From assembly GCA_024692885.1 (NCBI GenBank), contig JAILLZ010000096.1, positions 1-42,188 of the forward strand: a stretch of 42,188 bases of DNA, written 5' to 3'. This DNA is from Lachnospiraceae bacterium (lineage in GTDB: Bacteria; Bacillota; Clostridia; Lachnospirales; Lachnospiraceae). Position numbers and translations under genes: made by a program. Each line of letters opens with the position of its first letter. Position 1 is the stretch's first letter. Shown piece by piece: positions 1 through 7,947 of the stretch. The notes beneath the pieces were generated by a model, which saw only the letters and a list, made by a program, of their open reading frames with translations, was not told the DNA's origin and searched no databases.

Positions 1-2
1 GC

Positions 3-1205
3 TTTCAAACTGTATGTGGAGATAAGCGACCAAGATTTGCTCGTAAACAAGACTTAATTGACGAACTATATGATTTCTACTATGGAACTTCATTGAATAA
101 CGATTTTTCATTCAAAGCAATATTTGAAGCAGCTTTGGCAGAAAAAGAGCGCACAGAAAGGCCCAAGGAGAAAACCATACGAGACTACTATAGTTCTTAT
201 AAGGCTTTTATCACAGATGAATTTGGTGCAATGGATATACGTAAGATTAAGCCTTCTGAAATGAAGGAGTACATTCAAACGATATCATCAGAGCTTGCTC
301 CAACCAAAAAGCGTTTCTATAAGTTTAAAGGTGTTTTGAATTTAGTGTTTAACTACGCTTGTGATCCTGAGCGGCGATATGTTGACATTAATCCTGTTCC
401 GACTAATAATCGCGCTTATGCAAAGAATCTTACCCCTACAAATAATAAACCTGAAGATAAAGCATTTCAACCCGAAGAAGTTGAATTGATCAGAGAGCAT
501 CTTTGGAAACGTGCTAACAAAAGTACCTATGATGTGAATGCATATGCAATCCTATTCTCTTCTGAGACAGGTGTTCGAGAAGGTGAAATACCTTCTCTTA
601 AGTGGTCTGATATATCTGATGGAAAAATACACATCCATTCACAGCAGAACGATGAACTTCGAGGTGGCATTAAAGTTTATTACTATAACCCGACCACGAA
701 AAATGAAAAAGGTATCAGCCATGATGGACGATATATTCCTGTAACTGCAAAGATTCGTCAAATACTTGACGAGCTCAATTGCAAGCAACGCGAACTGGGA
801 ATCGACTCCGAATGGGTGTTTTGTAAGCGCAATGGAGATTGGACAACAACTACAGCGTATCAGAAGTCATTATATCTACTTGCACAAAAACTGGGACTTA
901 GACTAAAGAATAATCATGCTTTTCGCATATCATTAAACTCTTATGTTTATGTACCGATGGGATTGCCGGCACCAGAAAGAGCAAAGCTTCTTGGACATTC
1001 AGTTGAGACAAACCTGAAGCACTATACATTCGCACGAACAGATGAGTATTTAACTGAGTTAAGAAACAAAATGGATGCATTCAATGAAGTTCAGCGTTTA
1101 GAAGGGCCTCAAAGACATACGTGTACCCAAGGGTACCTTAAGATTCTACCATTTAAAGCAAAAGAAAAAAGCCCCAAGACGGCGAATCTAAAGGCTTTTT
1201 ACTAA
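3..1205 (+). CDS. Tyrosine recombinase / integrase, 5' end outside window
   Basis: The reading frame is open from base 3, so the gene starts left of the window; the TTG at 93 is internal. The product is a tyrosine site-specific recombinase that would cut and rejoin element and chromosome at an attachment site. Visible are an N-terminal SAM-like core-binding region (about codons 30-110) and a C-terminal catalytic domain with the full set of active residues: Arg in TGVREGEI, the His and Arg of HAFR, His in LLGHS and the nucleophile Tyr in KHYTF. The gene ends 11 bp from the 3' end of a tRNA-Leu gene, the classic arrangement for an element integrated into a tRNA. The region is more AT-rich than the downstream genes. 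Whether the element is a phage or a conjugative element cannot be told from this end alone. Confidence 0.9.
   Translation, partial: FQTVCGDKRPRFARKQDLIDELYDFYYGTSLNNDFSFKAIFEAALAEKERTERPKEKTIRDYYSSYKAFITDEFGAMDIRKIKPSEMKEYIQTISSELAPTKKRFYKFKGVLNLVFNYACDPERRYVDINPVPTNNRAYAKNLTPTNNKPEDKAFQPEEVELIREHLWKRANKSTYDVNAYAILFSSETGVREGEIPSLKWSDISDGKIHIHSQQNDELRGGIKVYYYNPTTKNEKGISHDGRYIPVTAKIRQILDELNCKQRELGIDSEWVFCKRNGDWTTTTAYQKSLYLLAQKLGLRLKNNHAFRISLNSYVYVPMGLPAPERAKLLGHSVETNLKHYTFARTDEYLTELRNKMDAFNEVQRLEGPQRHTCTQGYLKILPFKAKEKSPKTANLKAFY
1166..1200 (+). terminator. Probable terminator overlapping the integrase 3' end
   Basis: AAAAAGCC (1166-1173) pairs with GGCTTTTT (1193-1200) around a loop of about 19 nt, ending in a T run just before the stop codon. 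It could stop integrase transcripts before they run antisense through the tRNA gene. The loop is long, so this is a modest call. Confidence 0.45.
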
Positions 1206-1216
1206 AAAACTACAAG

Positions 1217-1300
1217 TGCAGGAAATGGGACTTGAACCCACACGATATTGCTACCACAGGCACCTGAAGCCTGCGCGTCTGCCAATTCCGCCATTCCTGC
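1217..1300 (-). tRNA. tRNA-Leu (anticodon CAG)
   Basis: Read on the minus strand, this gives a perfect 7-bp acceptor stem (GCAGGAA with TTCCTGC), a D arm with GGCAGACGC, an anticodon stem CAGGC/GCCTG enclosing TTCAGGT (anticodon CAG), the long variable arm typical of class II tRNAs, and a T arm TGGG-TTCAAGT-CCCA. The discriminator base is A and no CCA is encoded. The 3' end faces the integrase gene, which makes bases from 1217 inward the likely attachment core. Confidence 0.95.
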
Positions 1301-1325
1301 ATTTTGTTCGATAACGAACATTACA

Positions 1326-1354
1326 AATATAGCTTATTTACATTCTTAAGTCAA
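1326..1354 (-). promoter_or_regulatory. Promoter of tRNA-Leu
   Basis: On the minus strand a -35 TTGACT (1349-1354) and a -10 TATATT (1326-1331) are separated by 17 bp, and the -10 lies 25 bp upstream of the tRNA. Both hexamers match the sigma-A consensus at five of six positions. An inverted repeat, TGTTCG-ATAA-CGAACA (1305-1320), lies between the -10 and the tRNA start. Confidence 0.7.
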
Positions 1355-1828
1355 GGCGGAAATATGCATTTGAAGCTTGCCATGGGTATCTTGCTTGCCT
1401 AATTTCTTGGTTTTGAATTATTAGACAATGATTGCGCGGCAAAACATATCAAAAAGATGCCTGATAATCAATTTGGGAAAAAATAAAAATGCTTGTTGCT
1501 GTGGTCCTATTATGCAAGATGAAATTTCTGAAAATTGAATCAAATATGGCATATACGCTTTGAAAAACATGATATGATGCATTTGAGGCTATAAATTGTG
1601 CCTTTTGTACTATATTTATATTGACGCAAATGATATACCATATATGGTAGTATACGTCTATCAAAAACCAAATATGTTACATTGATAACAACCAGACAAG
1701 ACACTGTGACACCATGATTTTAGAGAGATTTTCGAGAATTTCAATCATTGGAAACAATTCAGGGGAAATAAGTTTTTGCAAGTCGTGTAATACGTTATTT
1801 TTATTGTATTAGGGCAAGGGTGCTAGTA
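1355..1828. other. Non-coding region upstream of the EAL gene
   Basis: About 470 bp of AT-rich sequence with no convincing gene. The one ORF in it (minus, 1449-1664) has no ribosome binding site and reads like chance. A perfect 14-bp palindrome, TACCATATATGGTA (1636-1649), lies just after TTGACG (1621-1626), inside a looser inverted repeat that runs from TTGACG to CGTCTATCAA. It may be an operator for the downstream gene, but no matching -10 at standard spacing was found. Confidence 0.4.
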
Positions 1829-3877
1829 TTGAAAAGTGTTTCTTTTAACGGAAGGGAGTATACTGAGCCAAGTGCGGAAACCCAAAAAGGTTTTGGGGTT
1901 TTTGACATTTATTCTTTCAGATATTATCCGCAGGACAATGTGGTGATTCTGTCAGATGAGTGCTGTGCGAAATTTGGTTGTAAAAAGGTTTATCCGACCA
2001 ATCTCGGTGTATTTCCGAAGGAACTAGTATACGATGGCGATAAAGAAAAGTATACTAATTTTTTCAATAGAATAAAATCCGGAGAGGACAATGTTTCTGA
2101 GAATGTAAGATCCGTTGACGGAAAAACCAGCTACAGGATATCTATGGGAGTTCTTGAAAAAGACAATAATGGAAGACCTGTGGTTGTTTCTGGTATGATT
2201 CAAAACCATGACGAGCACATACGAATGCTTGAGCACGTGCAGCTTTTGACCGGAGATTACGAGAATGTATTTCTTGTGGACTTTGAGACAAACGACATAG
2301 AGGTTTTCAGAGCGCAGGAACATATAGATAAACAATATGGGGAGATGCTGCAGCAGAAGCATTCCTTCGAGAAGATTATGGCCAAATACATCAAAGACTA
2401 CGTTTTTGATGAAGAAAAGATAGAGATGGCTGTAATATTCACCAGAAAAAACATAGAGCGCAAGCTCATGGAAAACAATCTTTTCACACACGATTTCAGA
2501 ATACTCAGAAATGAGAAGACTGAGCATATAAGAATAAAAGTGGTAAATGTGTCTGACAATCCCTCAAGTTTAAAGAGGGCAGTCATAGGTTTTGCTAATG
2601 TAAGCAAGGAAAAGAATGTGGAGCTTATGCACTTGGCGTATGATGATGCAATTACGGGAGGAAGGAACTTTACCTTCTTCAATGAATCACTCAAACAGGT
2701 AAACAATGAAGGAACAATCGTTACGGTAGATATAAAATCCTTCAAGATAGTGAATGAAGTGTGCGGCATGTCAAAAGGTGACGTGATACTGCGCCATGTT
2801 TCCGATATCATTGAGAAACAGGTGGAGGGAAAAGGTTTCTACGGTCATCTGAACGCAGATCACTTTATTGTTTTCCTTGACACCACAAAAGAGGACGAAG
2901 TAAAAGAGCTGCTCGAGAACATTACGGAAAATGTTGAAGCACTTGTTGTTCTCTTTGATATTCCGAAAATCAGTGCATATTTCGGTGTGACAAGATGGCG
3001 TGTCGGTATGCGTACCAACGTTGCCATAAGTGAGGCCAACACCGCAAAGCACAATATAAAAGGTATAAACGGTCCGAATCTGGCATTTTACAGACATGAG
3101 GATTTGGAGAAAACCATCGAGGAAAAACAGATGGAGGACAGCTTCGAGGAAGCACTTAAACGCCATCAGTTCGAAGTGTGGTATCAGCCTAAGTTCTCGC
3201 CGGTGGGACATGACATGATAGGCGCCGAGGCACTCATCAGATGGAGAAAGAAAGACGGTACACTTGTGTATCCGAACCGCTTCATCCCTGTATTTGAGAG
3301 GGATGGAATGATTCCTCAGTTGGACGAGTATGTGTTCAGGGCTGTTTGCGAGCAGCAGAAGGAATGGTTGGATAAATTCGGAAAGACTGTGCCTATTTCC
3401 ATCAATGTATCAAGAGCAAGCCTTTTCTTTGACAAGATTGTGGATAGATACAGACAGATAGCCGAGGATGTGGGAGTTCCTTCGGAGCTTGTTCCACTTG
3501 AAATTACAGAGTCCATGGCAGAGACAAATGATATGATAAGGGATATGGCCAACAAGTTTAACGACACCGGATTCCCTATACATATAGATGATTTTGGAAC
3601 GGGATACTCTTCACTTTCATCATTGAATATGATGAAGTTCGATACCTTAAAGATTGATAAGAGTCTCGTGGATTATATAGGAAATGTTAGCGGAGACAGC
3701 TTGATTAAACACACGATTGCATTGGCAAAAGAATTGGGATTTCATGTAACCGCAGAGGGAGTGGAAACCAAAGAGCAGGTAGCATTTTTAAGAGATCATG
3801 CGTGCGATAGCATACAGGGATTCTATTATGCTAAGCCTATGCATGCAGATAATTTTATGGAGCTTCTGGCAGGTTAA
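1829..3877 (+). CDS. EAL-domain c-di-GMP phosphodiesterase with degenerate GGDEF
   Basis: Predicted cytosolic protein of about 682 residues that hydrolyses c-di-GMP to pGpG. The N-terminal ~270 residues look like two PAS-like sensor regions. A GGDEF-type domain follows (DDAITGGRN resembles the DxLTGLxNR entry motif), but its active loop reads HLNADHF instead of GGDEF, so it should not make c-di-GMP. The C-terminal EAL domain is intact: E467 in AEALIRW, Asn in SINVSRASL, Glu in LEITESMAE, DDFGTGYSSL, Lys in LKIDKSL, Glu in TAEGVET and Gln in IQGFYYAKP. TTG at 1829 is chosen because AAGGG lies 8 nt before it; GTG at 1820 is the alternative. Degenerate GGDEF domains in such proteins often bind GTP as activators; that role is inferred here. 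Confidence 0.9.
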   Translation: MKSVSFNGREYTEPSAETQKGFGVFDIYSFRYYPQDNVVILSDECCAKFGCKKVYPTNLGVFPKELVYDGDKEKYTNFFNRIKSGEDNVSENVRSVDGKTSYRISMGVLEKDNNGRPVVVSGMIQNHDEHIRMLEHVQLLTGDYENVFLVDFETNDIEVFRAQEHIDKQYGEMLQQKHSFEKIMAKYIKDYVFDEEKIEMAVIFTRKNIERKLMENNLFTHDFRILRNEKTEHIRIKVVNVSDNPSSLKRAVIGFANVSKEKNVELMHLAYDDAITGGRNFTFFNESLKQVNNEGTIVTVDIKSFKIVNEVCGMSKGDVILRHVSDIIEKQVEGKGFYGHLNADHFIVFLDTTKEDEVKELLENITENVEALVVLFDIPKISAYFGVTRWRVGMRTNVAISEANTAKHNIKGINGPNLAFYRHEDLEKTIEEKQMEDSFEEALKRHQFEVWYQPKFSPVGHDMIGAEALIRWRKKDGTLVYPNRFIPVFERDGMIPQLDEYVFRAVCEQQKEWLDKFGKTVPISINVSRASLFFDKIVDRYRQIAEDVGVPSELVPLEITESMAETNDMIRDMANKFNDTGFPIHIDDFGTGYSSLSSLNMMKFDTLKIDKSLVDYIGNVSGDSLIKHTIALAKELGFHVTAEGVETKEQVAFLRDHACDSIQGFYYAKPMHADNFMELLAG

Positions 3878-3905
3878 AATAATTGTGCCAAATGAACAAA
3901 GCAAA

Positions 3906-3949
3906 AGACCTGATGAATGAAATATGTTTCATCAGGTCTCTTTTATTTT
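3906..3949 (+). terminator. Rho-independent terminator after the EAL gene
   Basis: AGACCTGATGAA (3906-3917) pairs perfectly with TTCATCAGGTCT (3928-3939) and is followed by a T-rich tail. An A run on the left side may also let it work for the small minus-strand gene that ends at 3976. Confidence 0.88.
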
Positions 3950-3975
3950 AAAACCCCCTGGGCTATATTAGACGA

Positions 3976-4158
3976 TTAGCTTGCAAGTCCGGCATGTCTG
4001 AAGAAGCCTTTTATAAAGTCTTCAATCTCAGTCAAAGGAGTTTTCTCAGAGCTGCTAAGAAAACCTTCGCAATACTCATAACGCTCGTTTTTCATCCATT
4101 CAGGCTCTGTATCATAAGAATTAAAATTTCCAAAATCTGCAAAAATCATATCTTTCAT
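3976..4158 (-). CDS. Small protein of unknown function (60 aa)
   Basis: I do not recognise the family. The case for a real gene is a very strong ribosome binding site, AAAGGAGGG, 6 nt before the ATG at 4158, plus its own intergenic space and a terminator-like hairpin beyond its stop. A longer in-frame start at 4185 lacks such a site. The peptide is acidic and soluble-looking, with aromatic residues near the N-terminus (ADFGNFNSYD, EPEWM), a single Cys and no signal peptide or membrane segment. It is divergent from the PucR-type gene, so the two may share the regulatory region between them. Confidence 0.6.
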   Translation of the reverse strand: MKDMIFADFGNFNSYDTEPEWMKNERYEYCEGFLSSSEKTPLTEIEDFIKGFFRHAGLAS

Positions 4159-4213
4159 ATTTCTTCCCTCCTTTGAGTGGCTCATGTTTTTCTTTCTGCC
4201 TATATATTAACAT

Positions 4214-4279
4214 CGGCGTAGCATAATGCTATATGCCGTAAAAGTGAAAAAAGAGAAAAAAATTGTGCTACGCGCACAA
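4214..4279. promoter_or_regulatory. Two palindromes in the divergent region before the pucR-like gene
   Basis: CGGC-g-TAGCAT-A-ATGCTA-tat-GCCG (4214-4238) contains a perfect 13-bp dyad at 4219-4231. TTGTGC-TACGC-GCACAA (4263-4279) is a second dyad of 6-5-6. Both lie between the small minus-strand gene and the PucR-type regulator, where autoregulatory operators would be expected. Which protein binds is unknown. Confidence 0.4.
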
Positions 4280-4326
4280 ATATGCTATCATTACAGACAA
4301 AATAAGTTTATTGCGAGGGAGTGCAT

Positions 4327-5478
4327 ATGGGTTTTACCGTAGAGGACATGCTTATAATCGGTCAGGAGAGATATGAGATGAAACTCGTGGCCGGAAATAA
4401 CGGATGGGCCAATTCCATCAGCTGGCTCATGATGGTGGAAGATCTCACCATCATTTCGAATTTCAGTGGAAAGGAGCTGGCGGTCACCACCTGCCTTGGA
4501 TTTCAGGAGGAGAAAAAGCTTCTCGACCTTGTGATGAATCTCGAGAGTCATCATGCTGCCGGCCTAATACTCAACACAGGGTACTATATAACAGAAGTTC
4601 CGAAGTCTGTCATGGATCTGTGCGATGAGTTGGATCTTCCGCTTCTCACGGTTCCGTGGAACGTTGTTTTGAGTGAGATGGTAAAAGACTTAAGTGTGCG
4701 TATTTTCTTTCAGGGTATTACCGACGAAAAGATATCCGCGGCCCTGATAGATGCCATCGAGCAGCCGGAGGAGAGGGAAAAGTATGTGAACGATCTCTTG
4801 TCCGTCTTTGACGTGGACGGGGAATTCCAGGTGGTTCTCATGACGACGGAGAATTTGGATGCCATGGATACTGTCGAGAGAAAGAGGATTGGCTACAGAC
4901 TTCAGATATATATGGAAAACATTTCCCATAACGCGCATTTCTTCTATTATGACGGATGCTTTGTGCTCATTGCCAATGCCGTGGGTGCGGAGACTTTGGA
5001 TGAGATTATCGGCGGTTTCGAGAAACGCTTGAGAAGAAGGATGCCGGATACACCTATAGCTGTAGGAATGGGAAGTCCGGTTGTAGATATTTCAAACCTT
5101 CATGTTTCCTACAAAAGAGCTCTGGCTGCAGTAAAAAGAGCCATGAGAAAAAAAGAAAACAGGTTGAATTTCGATGAGCTTGGAGTCGACAGACTGCTTT
5201 TGTCGGTAAAAGACAAAGCTCTGCTTGAGGAGATGGGACCGAAGCTTTTAGCTCCCGTTTTGGAGTATGACAGAGAGCACGACGGAAACTACGAAGAAAC
5301 CCTGTACAATTATCTTAAATACGATGGAAGTATACAGACTGTAGGTAAGGTTATGTTTATTCACAGAAATACCATCACTTACAGAATGAATAAAATCAGA
5401 GAACTCTTGGGCAACAATCTGGAGACTGCAGAGGATAGATTGCCCTATGAAATAGCATGCAGAATAATGAGGCTTTGA
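4327..5478 (+). CDS. PucR/CdaR-type transcriptional regulator
   Basis: Cytosolic regulator of 383 residues. The N-terminal ~125 residues (starting MGFTVEDMLIIGQ) match the PucR-type sensor domain in pattern, the middle (about 140-290) is the CdaR GGDEF-like region seen in this family, and the C-terminus carries the helix-turn-helix (YLKYDGSIQTVGKVMFIHRN then TITYRMNKIRELL). Relatives control purine, polyol or organic-acid catabolism; the ligand here is not apparent, as no catabolic operon adjoins it. ATG 4327 is preferred over GTG 4321 because GAGGGA lies 6 nt upstream of it. The stop is only 3 bp from the stop of the convergent HD-GYP gene. Confidence 0.85.
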   Translation: MGFTVEDMLIIGQERYEMKLVAGNNGWANSISWLMMVEDLTIISNFSGKELAVTTCLGFQEEKKLLDLVMNLESHHAAGLILNTGYYITEVPKSVMDLCDELDLPLLTVPWNVVLSEMVKDLSVRIFFQGITDEKISAALIDAIEQPEEREKYVNDLLSVFDVDGEFQVVLMTTENLDAMDTVERKRIGYRLQIYMENISHNAHFFYYDGCFVLIANAVGAETLDEIIGGFEKRLRRRMPDTPIAVGMGSPVVDISNLHVSYKRALAAVKRAMRKKENRLNFDELGVDRLLLSVKDKALLEEMGPKLLAPVLEYDREHDGNYEETLYNYLKYDGSIQTVGKVMFIHRNTITYRMNKIRELLGNNLETAEDRLPYEIACRIMRL

Positions 5479-5487
5479 TTATCAAAG
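5473..5487. other. Dyad covering both stop codons of convergent genes
   Basis: CTTTGAT-T-ATCAAAG is a perfect 7-1-7 dyad that contains the TGA of the plus-strand regulator (5476-5478) and the TGA of the minus-strand HD-GYP gene (5482-5484). There is no T run, so it is a weak terminator candidate at best; the two transcripts probably overlap. Confidence 0.35.
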
Positions 5488-7818
5488 ATCCTCATAGAAG
5501 AAATAGCCTGCTTTGCCGTTTTCTTTCTTATGATACAATGCCTTGTCCGCACGGTCGTAAATGGCCTGGAAGGTCTCTCCTTTTTTTGTGAGGGTGAGGC
5601 CTGCGGACAGGAAGGCAATCTTCAACACTTCATCTGACTGTTTTCTTAAGTCAAATTCAGAAACAAGTTCCTTTGCTTTATTTTCAGCTTTTTCACGGTC
5701 AACATTAGGGATGAAATAAAGGAATTCATCACCACCGAGACGGCATGTTATACCGTCTGTTCCAATATCTGCCAAAAGCTGTCCGATAAGTCTGATGGCA
5801 TTGTCACCGCTTGTGTGACCGAATCTGTCATTGATTTTTTTCAGATTGTCAAGATCGATAAAAGCAAGACAACCATTCTTTTCTTCGATAGCTTTCGCTA
5901 TCTGTTCCTCGCCGACACGTCTTATATTAAGACCTGTGAGGAAGTCGGTTTCATCTGTGAAACGATTTTCCGTAACAGTGGTAAGGAAGGTCGAAAGAAG
6001 CTCTGTAGCACCGGTGCTTGAAGCCTCGGACTCGAGAGCATATTCTTTTGATATCCTATCAAGTGTACCGTCATCGTAGAGCTCCATAAATGTATCCAAA
6101 AGGAACGGGTCAAACTGGGTTGCCCTGGATTTTATGAGCTCAACCTGTATATTGTTTTTCTCGTTTGCACCACGGTACATGCGCTTTGAATTCATAGCAT
6201 CGTAGGCGTCGGCGATGGAAACAAGTCTGGCTTCGATAGGAATGTCGTTTCCTGAAAGCCCCTTTGGATAACCAAGGCCGTCGTAACGCTCGTGATGATA
6301 AAGCGCCACGTCTGCAGCACTTCTTAATGATGTTATATTCTTTAATATTTCCGCACCGAGTTCAGTGTGCGACTTGATAACCGCGTATTCGTTGTCGGTG
6401 AGTCTGCCGGGTTTGTTCAAAATAACATCAGGAACACCAATTTTTCCTATGTCATGTAAAAGCGCAGAATAGTGAATATCCTCGATTTGCTCATCACTCC
6501 ATTTCAACTTTCTTGCTAGGGCAACGGAATATGCCGCAACTCTCGTGGAGTGGTCTGCCGTGAAAGGAGTTTTTGAATCAACCGTCTTTGCCATTGCCTC
6601 CATAGAACCGATTGACATATCTTTTATTTTATCCAGGGCCATTGTGTGCTCAATGTGCAAAACACCAAGCTTGTGAACCGCGTCCGCTGTTGCAAAAACC
6701 ATGAGAATAAGCATTCCCAAAGAGAGAATGGCACTTCCTGCTATTATTGTCATATCTGTAAGATAGAAATACAGCTGCAGGATAGAACAGAAACCTAAAA
6801 TTACCACACCTATGGCAGGTGTAATATATTTTTTCCCGAGCCCCAAATAAGTGTCCCGTATCATGGAAATCATTACGGTGATAACCGTTATTACCACAAG
6901 CACGGCCGACAGATAAAAATCATCGGACAAGCCCTTGATATTGGCAAAATGAAGCACCATCATAACGATAGTGTTTATCATGCACATAGATTCTATGATG
7001 ATATAAAGAATGTGGTATCTTCTCTCCTGAAGGGCATCCATATACATGGAAAAGGAGATAGGCATCAGGCCTACCGCAAGAAAGGCTGTGTTTCTTGCAA
7101 AGGAAACGTTAGGGAAGATAAACTGTCTAGCCTCACTGTTTAATACAATCCACAGGGAAACCGTCATGACTGCCACACAAAGGTATTTCAGGGTGGCATT
7201 TGCATTAACATATCTCTCTATAATAAGACACGACAAGAAAACCACTATTCCGGAAAAAATCATGGCAAAAGCAATGACCAGCTCAAACTGGCAGGCTGTC
7301 ACGGCAATCATTGTGAGAGAAAGCAAATCTCCGATAACAACATATCCAAGATAGCCTACAGGGTCATTGTTGTGAGTGATGTAATTTATGGTAATGGTTT
7401 TACCGCTGTCAGAGTCATGAATTGGGAAATAAATCCACATATTTGGATGATCCAGCCCGATAAAATCGAGATTTTTATCATCGAAAGTATATGTTTCTCC
7501 ATCTATTGAAATTTCCACGTCGTAGCCGTAATTATATATGGCAAGGTGTGTGTAACCCTTATTCGCGATGTCGGGAATAACATTTGTTATAGTGACTGTA
7601 GTGGTCTCATACTCGCCCGCCAGATTGACCGGAAGCGTTACGGTTTCATCCGTTTCTTCAACAGTCCAATAGTTATTCATATATACATAATTACGAATGG
7701 AAAAAGCAGTCTCACGCTTGAACATAAACTGCCCGATTAAGAGATAACCCAATATAAACAAAAACAGAATTGTAAATATTATATTAAAAAATACTGATTC
7801 AAGTTTTAACGTCTTCAT
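5482..7818 (-). CDS. Membrane HD-GYP phosphodiesterase with C-terminal GGDEF cyclase
   Basis: Bifunctional c-di-GMP enzyme of about 778 residues. One N-terminal membrane helix is followed by an extracytoplasmic beta-rich region (about 40-175), then seven or so helices to about 400, resembling the 7TMR-DISM sensor layout. The HD-GYP domain has H455-D456 in HDIGKIGVPD, His in KSHTELG, YHHERYDGLGYP and the downstream ADAYDAM, so it looks active. The GGDEF domain has DFLTGLNIRR and an intact RLGGDEF loop (around 695-699), so it looks able to synthesise c-di-GMP. The 7884 GTG start lies upstream of the promoter hexamers and is rejected; ATG 7818 is used although its ribosome site is poor. Divergent from the beta-glucosidase, convergent with the pucR-like gene. 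Confidence 0.9.
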   Translation of the reverse strand: MKTLKLESVFFNIIFTILFLFILGYLLIGQFMFKRETAFSIRNYVYMNNYWTVEETDETVTLPVNLAGEYETTTVTITNVIPDIANKGYTHLAIYNYGYDVEISIDGETYTFDDKNLDFIGLDHPNMWIYFPIHDSDSGKTITINYITHNNDPVGYLGYVVIGDLLSLTMIAVTACQFELVIAFAMIFSGIVVFLSCLIIERYVNANATLKYLCVAVMTVSLWIVLNSEARQFIFPNVSFARNTAFLAVGLMPISFSMYMDALQERRYHILYIIIESMCMINTIVMMVLHFANIKGLSDDFYLSAVLVVITVITVMISMIRDTYLGLGKKYITPAIGVVILGFCSILQLYFYLTDMTIIAGSAILSLGMLILMVFATADAVHKLGVLHIEHTMALDKIKDMSIGSMEAMAKTVDSKTPFTADHSTRVAAYSVALARKLKWSDEQIEDIHYSALLHDIGKIGVPDVILNKPGRLTDNEYAVIKSHTELGAEILKNITSLRSAADVALYHHERYDGLGYPKGLSGNDIPIEARLVSIADAYDAMNSKRMYRGANEKNNIQVELIKSRATQFDPFLLDTFMELYDDGTLDRISKEYALESEASSTGATELLSTFLTTVTENRFTDETDFLTGLNIRRVGEEQIAKAIEEKNGCLAFIDLDNLKKINDRFGHTSGDNAIRLIGQLLADIGTDGITCRLGGDEFLYFIPNVDREKAENKAKELVSEFDLRKQSDEVLKIAFLSAGLTLTKKGETFQAIYDRADKALYHKKENGKAGYFFYEDL

Positions 7819-7861
7819 AAAAGGTGTTCGGTATTGTAAAATTGAATAGACTACATGTAAA

Positions 7862-7891
7862 AGTATATCACGGTGCGAATGCACTTTTCAA
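7862..7891 (-). promoter_or_regulatory. Promoter of the HD-GYP/GGDEF gene
   Basis: On the minus strand a -35 TTGAAA (7886-7891) and a -10 TATACT (7862-7867) are 18 bp apart. Transcription would start near 7855, giving a leader of about 37 nt before ATG 7818. Confidence 0.65.
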
Positions 7892-7947
7892 CTGAGTAGG
7901 GGCACAATCTCCGACTTGGTTAAACAAATATAAAGATGGGAGGTTTT

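Noticed and set aside
1305-1320. LexA box near the integrase/tRNA
   Set aside because: The dyad is TGTTCG-ATAA-CGAACA, the reverse arrangement of the Gram-positive LexA site CGAAC-N4-GTTCG, and sits in the tRNA leader.
1449-1664. Minus-strand ORF of 71 codons
   Set aside because: No ribosome binding site, chance-like AT-rich composition, overlaps a palindrome that looks regulatory.
7819-7884. Longer N-terminus for the HD-GYP/GGDEF protein from GTG 7884
   Set aside because: This start lies between the -35 and -10 hexamers of the inferred promoter, so it would not be in the message.
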